Notes: generated from the sequence alone by a model not told the origin. 64,000 bases of DNA from Saussurea involucrata (GCA_033807775.1 CM066314.1:35079001-35143000); one strand, 5' to 3'. Shown: positions 38,270 to 51,298, numbered from the stretch's first letter. Translations and numbers: made by a program.

Positions 38270-41170
38270 TAACACCCCTCCTCAAGCGGAACATTGGGTT
38301 TAATGTGAAGCTTGGATCGTAGTTGAGTAAACCGTGCAGAAGTGAGGCTTTTAGTTAGAATTTCGGCTAATTGAGCATTGGTTGGTACATATCGAACACA
38401 TAGAGTGCGAGATAAAATCATGTACCGAATGAAGTGCAGATCAATCTCAATCTCTATTGTACGGTAGTGAAAAACAGGACTAACTGCAAGATAGGTAGCT
38501 CCAAGATTGTCACACCATACTGTGGGAGGACATGAAAGGCTAATATATATGAAGCTCTTTCATTAAAGAACATAACCAACGTAGTTCAGCAGCGGCATGA
38601 GCATGTGCTCGATACTCGACCTTGGTAGTAGAGCGAGCATCGGTATGTTGTTTCTTAGAACTCCAACTCATGATATTGAGTCCAAGAAAAATAAAGTATC
38701 CGGTTGTGGTCGACGAAAATCGGGACATCCCGCCCAATCATCATTAGCATAGGTATGTATTGCAGTGGTAGACGAACGCTGAAATACTAATCCATGAGCA
38801 CTTGTACCCCGTAAATACGGTAAAATGCGCTTCACTGCTATCCAATGTCTGTCTGTAGGACGGTGAAGAAATAACGAAACTTTGTTAACATCATATGCTA
38901 TCTCGAGCCCAGTAAGAACCAGCTCCTACGGTGCTTCGATATAGAGTTGGATCATCCAACATAATACCAGAGTATTTGGACAACTAACGACCATGTGAGA
39001 CTGGAGAAGATAGCGGTTTACATTGATTCATCTCGGTACGTTATCAAGTAAATATCGATGTTGTGATAAATGAAGCCCATTATCAGTGAAAGTGGCTTGA
39101 ACTCCCAAAAAATAATTCAACGTTCCCAAATCTTTTAAGGCAAATTGTGCGTGAAATTTCTAGATGAGATCAACAATAAATCGAGAAGAACTTCTTGTAA
39201 TGTCTCCGGTAAGTTCGTTTAATAATTTAGGGTAAGTTGGATCGATTTATAAGTTTAAGGGTGTATCTGTCATTCTAGTAAAGTTCAAACCCTTATTGGC
39301 AATTTTGGTTTACTATATAAACCATCACCTCCTCTTTATTTCATTCAAGTCGGTTTCTTGAATGTGTGTGTGCGCGCTGTTGAGTCGAGAGAAAAGGAGT
39401 GAAACAGAGAAGTCGGTCGATTAGGGCCAAGGAGAAATTTTCAATTGATGCGATTTGAGGTAAAAATCTATTTTGAAATTCTGTTAGTATCTAGTAGTAG
39501 AGAATTCCTATTGGTTTAGATTTGTCAATTTTATTATTTTTAGTAGTTCCGATCGAATCTGGGTTACGAATAGTTATCCAGATGTTGCACGGAGTCCGGA
39601 TGTATGAATCCAGATTCGTTGTGTTTTTCGGATAGGATGATACCAGATTTCAATTGTTTTCCGGAATAGTTTCCAGATTGATTTCCGGATATGTTTTCCA
39701 GAATAGATTCCGGATTCCGGGTAATTGTTTCCAAGAAAGTTTCCCGGATAGTTCCGGATTTGGGTTTCCGGAAAGGGGTTTCCGGATAAGATTTTATAAA
39801 AAAACTTCTCGGGGCAGTGCCCCAGACCTCGCACAGGCGTTGCCCCTTGATCCCACCCGCTAACCAGGTAGTGGGACCCCCATGCTAAGTCGCCGAAGAG
39901 GGACATTTGTGGATAAGGTTATGATAGGTTTATCTAGAATTCTTAGCTTGCGAGAGAGTTTTATGTGTTTAAATGGTGAATGTATACTTGTATTCAAGCT
40001 ATTTCAGATTATGTGACTTTTGGTGATAGATCGAATCATCGGTTTAATTGAGGAAAGCTTGGAAGTATTTTGATAAGCAATCAGGTGAGTTTTACTTTAA
40101 ACATTTTCAAACTGGAACACATTTATATGTGGAATAAATATGTGGTAGGTAGTGTGATGATGTGCTTATGACTGAAATATGATATATTGAGATATATGTT
40201 GTATTTTTATATATAAGCATCACACTACACGAGTGCACTTTGGCTAGACTTAGGCCCGACGGAGTATTGGCTGTACGGAGGGGCAGTGGAGTTGGTTGTA
40301 TGTTAGTGCAACAGAGTAAATTGATTAGTTGGTTTAGTGCAACCAACTAATATGGCCATGTGAAGGAGGAGTTGTACACAGTGCACACGAGTCATGCTTG
40401 GTATTTGTATACTTGTTGTATATTTATGTTTTACAAAAGGATTACTAAACTAATAGGGATTATCTCACTAGACCGTTTGGTCTAACCCTTATTTTGTTTT
40501 CAAAAATATGTATTCCAGGTCGAGGAAGCGAGTAAGAGCAAAAGAAAAGTTTTGAAGTTTTTCATGAAGCATTTTTGTATCAGCAGTGGTTGGTTGTAAT
40601 GTAAATTATATACAAGGAAAGTTAGTACTGAATATGTATTGTATAGTTTTGGGACTAAGGGTCCGTATGTGTTATAATATGTATCTTTTGTTGTATATGT
40701 TTGGCATGTAATTTGTATTATATGGTGTATGTTTTGGTTAGGTCGTTACACTTCTAGTGATGATGATATCATCAACATATACTAACACATAAGCAGTAAT
40801 AATAGACATGCTATATACAAATAAGGAAGTATCTGAGGCAAACTATACGAATCCAAATCTCACAAGAACAATAGTGAGTTTAGAAAACCACGCACGAAGA
40901 ACCTGCTTTAAGCCATATAAAGCTTTTTTAATTAAGAAGCCTTCTTCTATTTAGAAATGAGTCCTTTCATGATATACAACACACAGAGGTTATACCTAGG
41001 CCAGGAGGGATTGCAAGATTAACATATTTCTTATTTAAAGCACGTGGTTCACAAACATAAGGTTCATATAAATTAAACTTACATCAACCTCTAGAGATCT
41101 GATTTAAGATATTGCATATTCATTCCCTTTTGTATGTAGCAACTAGCAAACACCATGCACCAGGTCTTAA
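38270..41170 (-). pseudogene. Ty1/copia RT-RNase H remnant split by a solo LTR, copy A
   Basis: Minus strand. Right part (41170-40756) has KKALYGLKQVLRAWF and LVYVDDIII (RT active site). Left part (39190-38270) continues with ALKDLGTLNYFLGVQA, HRPTDRHWIAVKRILPYLRG, YANDDWAGCPD and SWSSKKQHTDARSTTKVEYR (RNase H). Many stops and frameshifts. Tork-type by sequence feel. The 1555-bp solo LTR sits just after YVDD. Confidence 0.8.
39196..40750 (+). repeat. Solo LTR (gypsy type) inserted in the copia remnant
   Basis: TGTAATGTCTCCGG ... GGTCGTTACA, 1555 bp, with a perfect 5-bp duplication CTTCT at 39191-39195 and 40751-40755. TATA-like CTATATAAACC at about 39315-39325. No internal region, so a solo LTR from LTR-LTR recombination. 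A TTCCGGA-rich block lies at 39590-39790. Orientation inferred from the TATA box. Confidence 0.85.
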
Positions 41171-41966
41171 TGATATTAATTTTTATTTAGGGAAAATTGT
41201 ATCAAAATGGAACCAACTTTAAATTGATTCCTATTTTAGGGAATAAACTTTCAAAACTATAATTTTAGGGTCTAAAGAAAACTTTTCATTTATTTAAAGG
41301 TCTCCATTACCTAGGTAACAAAAAAAGAATCAAATGCTTGGTGGATAAAAAAAATCCACGTCATTTATTTATTTTAAGGAAAATTTCATAGATTTGGTCC
41401 CTTTGTTATGGATTTATTACAGTTGGTCCAACGACTCCAACCATAAATCAAAACAAGACAGGGTTAAAATTTTAAAACCAAAAGTTTAAATCATAAAATA
41501 AAACTATTAAGAAATTATATATACTATTGACCCAGGCTCGTATAACCGTTTTTCACTTGATCTGGGCCATTTAAATTCATCTAACTTTTAATCACATTCG
41601 TTCAAATTCATTTTGAATAACAAGAACCGACCCACTACTCTTCTACCCTTTATCCCAATATCTTCTCCTTCTCCAAGTCTCGATTGTGTCTCCACGGTTA
41701 CTCTACCGTCCCTTCCTATCTGGCTCCTCTCCCCATTTCCCTCACATTTCTCTCTTCACTACCCCTGAACTTTCTCTCCACGTTCTCTTCTCCATAAATT
41801 CCTGAAAATCCCCAGCCCATTTTCCGCCTGGAATCTCTAACCCAATTGATGTTGATTACTGTGGATGAATTACCGTCACGTCTCCTTGCCTATCCTAGAA
41901 TCGCCATCACGTCTCCTTGCCTATCCTAGAATCGCCATCACGTCTCCTTGGGTAATAATCACAGTA

Positions 41967-42045
<79 letters not shown>

Positions 42046-42429
42046 GTGATTAATATTTATCTGGAGGATTATCTGAAAACGATCAAATCGAAGGAGGATT
42101 ATCTGGAAACGATCAAGATGCTGATCAACAACAAACCCCCTGCAAAGAAGAAGCGTTATCACAGAAACACCTCCTTGGCTTCATTACTGTGGATGAATTT
42201 CATAAGCGTTATCCTAGACGAAGTTTCCTATCCTTGACGTGATGGTTTCTACAATTTCATAGCTGCCTATCCTAGAATCGCCATCACGTCTATTTGCCAT
42301 CTCGATAATTTCGTAAACGGATGTTTGCTAAATTCTGTTAATTCAACGGCTTCTAGAGTTAGGGTTTTTATGCTATTCAAAGCTACAGATGTATTTTCTC
42401 TTTTTTTCAACCCTTATGTTTTATCGTGA
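41171..42429. other. Unassigned intergenic DNA with tandem repeats
   Basis: No gene supported. Contains a 31-bp tandem repeat GTCTCCTTGCCTATCCTAG (about 41876-41952, echoed near 42265) and a (TC)n(TA)n microsatellite (about 41971-42040). The two 60-codon ORFs overlapping the microsatellite are spurious. Confidence 0.5.
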
Positions 42430-42738
42430 TGTAGATGTCGAAAACTTATGTAGAATGGGCCTTAAGGTTACATAACTTGAAGAGGGATTGTGATCTCAGA
42501 ACAAGTAATCAGGCTATTAATCCAATCAGATGGCCATCCATATATATTAATCAATGATGAACAATCCCAAGTACAATAGAGAATGTAGAGAGAATGGTGA
42601 GTGTGTGTGTACTTGAGAGTGTAGCAATTGGATGACCTAAATGAAATCTAGGCTAAAGTTACTATATATACTTTGTAACTTAACAATTACATAAATGGTC
42701 CCTCTACATGGTACAACTTGGTATATTAGGCACTAACA
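42430..42738 (-). repeat. 3' LTR of a decayed accessory-ORF retroelement
   Basis: Minus strand TGTTAGTGCCTAATATACC starts at 42738, directly after AAAGGGGGAGAA, a SIRE-like polypurine tract. The far end (about 42430, TCTACA) is estimated. Confidence 0.55.
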
Positions 42739-42789
42739 TTCTCCCCCTTTGTACCAATGTAGAGGCAAAGAGTTTAAGCGTCCACCGGG

Positions 42790-45145
42790 GTCACCTACTT
42801 CTTCCGAATCCCGAAGATGATCTCGAACCTTCGTAATGAATTTCGGTACTCCTTCCGGTATGTAATGGCATCCAGAGCTTGCTTGATTAGTTCCTTCTCC
42901 TTGCCTTTCAGCTTCACTTCCCCGCTTGCATCCAAACGCAGTCGACTCTCAAGGTGGATCTGGATAATCTTGAATGTACCGTCACTAAACTTGTTGGCAT
43001 CACAGATTCTAAAAAATCTCTTCTTTAAGGTTTGATTACTGTAAACCACCCCAAGCTCAGGTTTCTTCAAAACGGTATAAGCAGGAATACCTTGAATGTC
43101 AGACAGACGCTTGTTCGGTGCTCATAGGTTTACTCGGGCTTGCTGTGACTCCAAGGCCATTTGAAAATCCGTAAGATAAGAGAATTTTAGGATATTCTTC
43201 ATGAACCTCTTCACACTTTGATAGGCGGAAGACCATTCACATCCTTATCTGGGAGGCAGGCTAGGGAGTTGTAGAGGCTTAGGAGGTCGTCTAGGTTTAA
43301 GCTTTTGAAATCTGCCTCAGAGAAGACACATTTAGTACCATTGGATCTTCTAACTGTAAACTCCAGGTACCAGACATTGAGGAGCTTGTTTGACTCAACC
43401 TTTAGCACTTTCACAATCACACTATTTGATCTTACGACATCTGTTTCTCGGTCTTTGTTGCCCATTACATGTAAGAACTCGATCTTATGAAGTGACGACC
43501 AATCCTCAATTCCGTACACCTTCTCTAGGTTGATCCTTTGGACATCTTTAACGAGCAGGTCTCTCCTTATACTTTCTTAAAAGGGAATCAGAATCCTAAC
43601 TCGTTCACCTGTAGCCACATACCTTGGCTCAACGTCTATCACTTCTTGATAAATTTCCAGTTCAACTTCTAGTACAGGATCCCTGATTCTGCCATCGACT
43701 TGTACTTGAATTACTGGAGCATTTTCTTGTACCACTAGAGCCGAAGGAGTCGAAGTACTTGCACTTTGATCAATCGGAGTTTGTGGTTGAGTAGTATCAT
43801 CTGGAGTTTCATTGTCGGAATCCGAAGCATCCATAATAATCCTGGTGATGTCGAATATATCTTCTAATTCCTCTTTGATTTGGACGGTCATTTTCTCAGA
43901 ATCAATGTCAATATAGTCAACAATCATAGCATCCGCCATCCTTTCATCATTTGTTCTATTGTCAACAACCGAAGGCTTTTCAACCCCAGTTATGACATCA
44001 GCTAGAACTTCGTTGTCATCCACTTGGACCATATAAGTTTCCGTTCCACCAACCCCTATTTCCCTTTCACTAGCTGGCTGATCTGATCCCCCAACATTTT
44101 CAGTAGCCGCACCACTGGACTCACCAACCCTTGCTCTCTTCTCCCCCTCATGTTGATCAGGATCATCCTGATCATCATGTCTTCATTTCTGTGAGGCTTG
44201 AGCTTGAATCCCACACGCTTGTTCAACTATGGTGATTCGAGAGGATAAGGATTGGTAACCGGTAATTACAACTTTGGTCATCTCTTTGATTGAGTCGTTT
44301 AAGGTTTGAAATTCTGCGCTTGAGGATGTTGAAGTCTGAGGTTGGGTTTGAGGTTGGGATTGTTGGCGTAGTAATCCAACAAGGTCGACCTCTTCAGTCG
44401 TACTAGAGTCGCCTTGGGCTAAGAGTCGGGCTAACAACTCTAATTTGAGCTGGTCGGTTGGGATTTGGTGTAACGAAACTGGTGGTGGTTGTTGTAGGTC
44501 AGATTGTGCGCTGGATGGTTGATCCTGAGGAGTTGATGACGATTCAGCAATTCCTTTGCCCTTGATGGCTCTACTCACTTCGCTTGCTAATCGCTCAACT
44601 GTACTTTGCATGGTTGCTTGTAGGCATTACTGATAGTGCCTAAAGCATACGCCAATAACGGAAGTGTGATATAGTGCGGATATGGGCCTAGCATTCGTAC
44701 AACCTGTTCATGTGGAAAATTGGGAAATATAGAGTTAACCACCAGACCACGTAGGTTACCGGTTGAAGTAGCGGTTGTAGCAAACGTACTGCCTGTGTTC
44801 ATGGCTGGCATTGTGTTGACCATGGCATGACTTCCACCCAGTCCTCGTGGGGCGCAAACAAATGGCGGCCACACTCGGGGTGTTCCGGTTGGGGCACGAA
44901 AGCCCATAACTTGGTGTAATACCGACACACGTGGACTAGGAGAAGATGTATGTCCAAAAGGCTCTAGACTCAACGTGCTCGGAATAAAGGGCGGTGGCCG
45001 GGGCAGGAGCCTACCTTGTTCAATATCAACAGACACCGAGTGTGTCGCCGATAGCGTTTGAGCTTTATCCCCTGTAGAAAATGAAACGCCGGCAAATTGA
45101 GATACCGACGAGTGGCTGAGGGGGGTTGTGCTATGCATGGCTGGG
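42790..45145 (-). pseudogene. Accessory-ORF retroelement remnant, broken at the duplication junction
   Basis: Minus strand, from MHSTTPLSHSSVSQF (ATG 45138) through a Pro/Ser/Thr-rich region (44640-45100), a Gln-rich segment starting MQSTVERLASEVSRA (44611-44183), an acidic region (44032-43577), a domain with YLEFTVRRSNGTKCVFSEAD (43519-43211), and a C-terminal part with CDANKFSDGTFKII (43070-42795). Two single stops (44183, 43577) and at least two frameshifts interrupt it. The KFSDGT and RRSNG-like motifs recall accessory or gag-like proteins of Asteraceae retroelements. Function unknown. It ends at 42795, near the PPT and LTR. The other side is cut at 45145/45146. Confidence 0.6.
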
Positions 45146-45969
45146 TTTTGGCAGTCCTTGCAAGAAGAATTAGGTACGAGAGTAAATTTGAGCACGACAT
45201 ACCATCCGCAAACGGATGTGCAAAGTGAAAGAACAATACAAACCTTAGAGGACATGCTAAGGTCGTGCGTGATCGATTTTGGTGGAAATTTGGATACACA
45301 CTTACCTCTAGTGGAGTTTGCTTACAACAACAGCTACCACTCGAGCATCGGTAGGGCACCATTTGACGCATTGTATGGTCAGAAGTGTCGGACTCCGGTA
45401 TGTTGGCTGGAAGCGGGGGAAAAACAGTTCGCAGGTCCGGAAATTGTTCAACAAACGACGGATAAAGTTAAGGAGATCCGAGAGCGCTTGAAGGCGACTC
45501 AAGACCGTCAAAAGAGCTACGCCGACAACAAGCGGAGACCAATAGAATTCCAAGTTGGGAACAAGTAATGTTAAAGGTATCTTCTTGGAAAGGCTTGATA
45601 CATTTTGGAAAACGTGGGAAGTTGAGTCCCCGTTTCTTAGGACCGTTCACCATTTTGGAGCGGGTTGGGTTACAAGCATACATATTGGATTTACCGCTAG
45701 AAATGGATGGAATTCATCCTACTTTTCATGTATGCTATTTACGTAAGTGTTTGGCGGAGGAAGAGAACGTAATACCATTATCGGATATTCGGGTAGAAGA
45801 TAACCGTTGCATTGAAGAGCCTGAAGCTATCTTGGAAAGGGAGACAAAGAGACTTCGACATAAGGAGGTGATTATGGTCAAAGTACAATGGAAGCACCAC
45901 CGGAGCACCAACGTAACTTAGGAGGCGGAGGAGAACATGAAACGCCGATATCCTCACTTATTTGCATGA
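45146..45969 (+). pseudogene. Chromovirus integrase/chromodomain remnant, copy B
   Basis: Same as 8149-8972: from FWQSLQEELGTR through the catalytic Glu region, GPF/Y-like module and chromodomain. Shares the 1-base deletion after FQVGN and the TAG in the chromodomain. The zinc finger and the first two catalytic Asp codons lie left of the breakpoint and are absent. Confidence 0.85.
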
Positions 45970-46013
45970 CCCAAGATTTCGAGGACGAAATCATTCCTCA
46001 AGTTGGGGAGGAT

Positions 46014-46515
46014 TGTAACACCCGAAATTTTTTCACAAGTAAGATCGTATTCTTCTGTATAATTGACGTATTGCCTCGTTATGTAGGTATTTTTTATGTG
46101 TGGAATTATGTATTCATGTAATCTCTACCATGTAATTCCATGCATGAGTTCACCTATACGTCTAATATGCCCTTCGTGCGCCCAAAACCCTCGAGATAGC
46201 AAAGTTTGGACGGAAAGCGATGTCGGGCAGCAGCTTGGTCGAGATCCGCGACTATGCCCCGTGACAATGCCCTGTGCAAAGTCGCTGGGGGCAATGTCGC
46301 GACCGGCTGCTGAAGTGCCAAAAACAAACAGTAAGTGGTACATGGGGGCGACTATGCCCCGCGACAATGCCTTGGGCAAAGTCGTCGGGGCAATGTCGCG
46401 ATGGTGGGGTCGGCTTCTGTGTTATCAGGCAAATGTGGAGGATTTCATTTCATTCTTCTCACTTTCAGCTACTAGACCGATTCTCTTTCCCTTGGAGCGA
46501 TTTTTACATTGTTAA
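46014..46515 (+). repeat. Gypsy 3' LTR start, copy B
   Basis: Counterpart of 9017-9516, with a few substitutions and a 2-base insertion (GTGCGCCC for GTGCCC). Confidence 0.6.
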
Positions 46516-46519
46516 TAGT

Positions 46520-49063
46520 GGTATCGATTTTATTAAATTGTAGGAATATTTTTATGTTGAAACTTATAAGTTGTATGAAGCAAAAAAGTAAATCACAAAA
46601 TGAAATCAATATAATTTTGAACATAATTCCAAATAACTGGAGGTCAAGAATTTTTTTTGAAGGATATTAGTCGGTTTATATTTAAATAGAACATTAATTT
46701 TCCAAATGAACACTCAAAACATATTAGTATATATCAAACCAAGAAACGAATATAAAAATGAAGATTTTATTGTCCTTTGCTAGTAATAATGTAATATCAA
46801 ATTAACTAATACTCAAATGTTCTTTTAGCATTGTAGGTTACATTCCTGAAGAAAAAAAAGACAAATAAATGAGAATTTAGTTAGCAATAAATCACGAAAT
46901 TATAAAATAGACAAAATCAATAATACATTGAAATTGAAGGAATACTCGAATGGAAGACTTACATTGATGATAATCCTTGATGATAAATCTTTGATGTTTT
47001 TCGACATATTTAGATAGTTTGTTTCCTTTATCACTTACTACAAAAAGAACAACATAAAAAACATATAAAGTCAATACAATAGCAAATAATTCAAAAATAA
47101 CCAAATATTGATAACAAAGATATGATTAATCTCTTAGCAATACAAATCTAATGAAAGAAAATGTGTTAGAATCTAATGAAAGAAAACGTGTTAGAGGGAT
47201 AGACTGAGAGTTAGTTTGTTGTATGACAATAATGTTAAAAAACTAATAACATAACCAACAAAAACCAAAACAACACTTATGCTTAAATAAGAGAAATGAA
47301 TGATTAATTATAATAGATAAAGGAAAATGAATGGATGGTAACATAAAGAAAGGAAAATAAAAGGTTAACTTACATAAATTACAATAAATAGAATGGTTAA
47401 TTCAAATAAATAATGAAAAACAATAGTTAATACCATAAAAAGGAAAAACAAATGGTTAATGACATAAATTGCAATAGATATGTAAAATTATTATTAAAGA
47501 CCCTCATTTATGATGAAAATATAATTTAAATATGAAAATGGACAATTCTTTAATATATTCAATATTTTAAAACATCAAAAATTGATAAGAAAATAGGAAA
47601 GACATTTTAAGTATTACATTGTCAATATGTCACATCATCTTTTGATGATTTTTATTTATATAGATTTATTATATAAATTAGCCTATATATTTATATAATG
47701 AAATTTTACTTGTAAAAAGTAATGAATGGTTCATTAATTCATTTAATGTTATATTTTATTTTGTAATAACTCGAAAAAATGGAGAAAATAACAACTAATG
47801 TTTCAAGCTTTCTCAAAATATCACAACATCTTTTGATGATTTTCTTTATTTAGATATGGATATAGATATAGATTATAATTCTAAAAATTTAATTAAAAGA
47901 TAGTGGATTCATTTAATAAAATGTTTGTACAAATAGTTATAAAATAATAAAGAAAATTAGATGTTAAATAAAAAAAGAAAGGTACATAAAATTATATTTA
48001 TTGATGTCTTTATGTTGTACAAATAAAAATAATTATAAAATAATAAATAAAATTAGATGTTAAATGAAATTAATAAAGTCATTTAACGAGAAGATAGTTT
48101 TTTATTTATATAAATCAAAATTAGTAGAAAATAAAAAAATAGTGAAAGAAGGCTTCATTATGTCACCTAAGCAACTCCATATTTTACTTTTAAGTATATA
48201 TAGATTTAATAAAAGGTTTGATTAAATTAAAAAAGTGTAAGATAAACAAATATTATATTTGCTGATGTATTTATGATATGCAAATAAAAATAATTATAAA
48301 ATAATAAAGAAAATTAGATGTTATATAAAAAATGAAAGGTAAATAAAATTATATTTATTGATGTCTTTATGTTATACAAATAAAAATAATAAAGAAAATT
48401 AGATGTTAAATGAAACTAATAAAGTAATTTAATGAGAAGATAGTTTTTTATTTAAAAAAATCAAAATTAAGAGAAAATAGAAAATAGTGAAGGAAGACTT
48501 CTCATTATACCACCTAGGCAACTCTATATTTTACTTTTAAGTATATATAGATTACGAGAACATAAATGGACGAGGTAGGCTAAATACACCCTTAAATTTG
48601 CTAAATGCACCCAAAAAGTGAATATAATAATTAGGATTTTTTTGGTTTTTTTGCATTTTTTGTCTTTTTGTCTTTTTGTTGTTTTTATTTTTTATTTTTT
48701 TTGTTTTGATTTTAAATTATATAGATTAATAATGTTATTTTTATTTTTTTATATTATATTTATATAATATCTATTAATAAAAAATAATTTTTTTTATATA
48801 TTATAGTTTTTTATTATGTCTATTATAATTTATGGTTTACATTTTGAGTTTTATTTTTTAATTTATATTTAAAAATAAATAAATATTTTTTGAAAAATTA
48901 TATAATTAGAAAAATAAAAAATAAACATTGAGATTTTACATATAAATAAAGCATAACATAATGTTTATTACATTTTTACTTATTCTAAAATAACATTATA
49001 TGTAGTACAATTAACACGTAAAAGACGATTGTACTTCTGTATTCGATCTGTATACGGGGTAGC
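46520..49063. repeat. AT-rich block with 348-bp tandem repeat, copy B
   Basis: Counterpart of 9520-12077; tandem units at about 47859-48553. No gene seen. Confidence 0.55.
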
Positions 49064-50282
49064 CTATGCAGCAGCACGCAGATAACTGTAACGGAAGAAA
49101 TGTGATGTAATGGTAGGAAACGGGTATCCTTCTGCTAAAACTAGTTTCACATAATGGTTACCATTGACATACCCAATTGTATAAACAACATGTTGATACC
49201 ACGCCGGCGGAGTAGTTTAAGCGGTAAGTACGTCGAACAGTCTGCCATTGACATAACGTGTAATATCACATTATATTTGCAAGCAATCAAGACACCTATT
49301 TCAGGCATTGTCATCCAATGGTCATATGGTGCACCTTGATCTGATCGAAAGAAGTTTAAAGTGTTATAAGTTGTATTCCAATGTTCACTTCCAAACATGT
49401 CGAGGTATTCTGCCTTGTATGCGTCTAACTCTTCCATCAATTGAAACCGAATTGTGGGTCATGCATCTTCATGAAGACCGAGGCAGACAGCTATTGCTCG
49501 GAATCCACAATTTCCATCCCCTATCACATCATGTACATGTGTGATGTAACGGTGAAACATTTCTGGAAATTGATTAACGTATGGATGTACATTATAATTC
49601 TTTCCCACAAAAGAACTATGTCTTGCTGGATCCTGGTAGCTCATTTTATCCAAGTCAACAAATGTTGATGCGTTCGAATAACTACGTCTAAGAGGTCCTT
49701 GAGTCGTAAAAGACGGTTCACCATGAGCTGTAAAAAACGGTTCAACATGAGCTGTAAAAGACGGGTCAACATGAGGTTTTCTGGAAAGTTTATCCTTTAA
49801 CGAGGGACGTCCACGAGTAGTCTTGTTAACAGCAGGTTCTCGAACCCATGTTTTTGATGCATTCTCTATCTCTTTTATCTTCCTCAGAAAACTAAACTTA
49901 CCAGATCTTGATTGTTTTTTAAATTCCTCGGTAAAGTTTTTGACTTCATCTTCACAACCAATATCATCATCTTGTAAGGATTGACACGATGATAAATCAA
50001 GCTTCCTCCAAAATACATCAATCAAATTAATTGGGATAGAATGACCTTTGTTCAAATATGACATTTGTTCATGCGCACACGGTAACACATAACTTGTACG
50101 TAGCAGACAATTACAATATACAGAGAATAAGCCAACAAATTGAGCATGTTGATATTCTTTGAATATTATGTCCAGTGCATGAAGTGAAACGAAACCACAC
50201 AACTGTTGGAAGTGTGGTTTGCGAAATTAGATACGTAAGTTTCATCTGATTCCGAAGCAACTAATGTAACATTTGTGCTCAT
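49064..50282 (-). pseudogene. MULE-derived SWIM plus OTU remnant, copy B
   Basis: Same structure and same lesions as 12078-13296 (frameshift after the N-terminal fragment, TGA for Trp near 49441, frameshift before the His block). A few substitutions, e.g. Ser to Leu in the PINSIDVFW region. Shared lesions show it was already dead before the duplication. Confidence 0.75.
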
Positions 50283-50732
50283 TTTGAAGGTATTGATGAA
50301 CGGTTATGATGGTATAATTTATAAAAAAGGAAAACATATTTGTTTGATGTATTTTAGTTTATGTATGTTGATATGATAAGAATGTAACATAAAAATGAAA
50401 GAAGAAGAGATAAAGTAAATTAAATAACTAATTATAATGGTATAAAATGTAATTTAAAAATAAAAAATAATTTTATTTTTAATTATCATGTTGAACGTTA
50501 GAGGTTTTAAAGCTTTTAAACTTGTACACGGTGTATTAAGATTTGTACTTCTTAAATATTCAAGAATAAACGTAAATAAAATTATTTTTAAAGGAGTATA
50601 TTAAATAAATATAGATAAGAACGTAAAATGTACAAAAAAAACTATATATATATATATATAACAAAAAATAACAATATATATAAGTATTATATATATATAT
50701 AAACAAAAAGAATAACAATATATATATTTATA

Positions 50733-50778
<46 letters not shown>

Positions 50779-50883
50779 CAAAGAATAATAATATATATAC
50801 TTAAATCAAAAAACAGGAGTGCAGAAATAAATGCATTCAACACCCCTCGTTTTTTTTTGTGCAATTAGCAATGCCCAAATGGA
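50283..50883. repeat. AT-rich spacer and TA run, empty site of the 1284-bp element, copy B
   Basis: TA run 50741-50773 is continuous, where copy A holds the transposon 13768-15051. No gene seen. Confidence 0.7.
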
Positions 50884-51040
50884 CATCCTTGACTGAATTA
50901 ATTGTTTATATGTTGAATTAAATAGCAATATTGTGGTTCAGACCTAAAACATGCATGTTACTAACACAATTTTATTATATGATCATATCAAACTTTTTGG
51001 GGAGAAAATTAAGTAATTATATAAAAAAGTTTAAGAGTTA

Positions 51041-51298
51041 CACTACAAAACAAATGACTTTTACCTATAAAATTTACTCAAGGAAATTTTCATTGGTGAT
51101 TACCTAGGGGTCCGCCAGAAAATACCAATGGTTCGGTAGATACCGATGTTTTTCAAGAAAATACCCGTGGATTACCCAGAGAATCCTTGGGTAATCTGTC
51201 ACTGATTGCATTACCCACCGACTTTTATGACGAATCACCCCTTTAGCGACCGATTTCTCAGAGAAACGTTGGTAAATAATTTTTTTCTTCGTTTAGTG
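51041..51298. mobile_element. CACTA-end MITE with unoccupied retrotransposon target, copy B
   Basis: Intact counterpart of the split MITE in copy A. AATTTACTCAAGGAAATTTT at about 51068-51087 shows CAAGG once, the pre-insertion site of the complete copia element. Confidence 0.7.

Larger units (their letters stand above)
8149..39692 (+). repeat. Copy A of a tandem segmental duplication
   Basis: Everything from 8149 recurs in the same order and orientation from 45146. The correspondence is 8149 with 45146 and 39692 with the last base, 64000. Copy A holds two extra insertions (13768-15051 and 15421-26759 plus one TSD) and longer TA runs. Because copy B starts at 45146, the unit in copy A can be read as 8149-45145 (36,997 bp). 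Differences seen by eye: about 10 in the first 1.4 kb, and roughly 1 per kb near 33-35 kb. Boundaries lie inside a gypsy integrase at the left and an accessory-ORF retroelement at the right. Confidence 0.93.
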
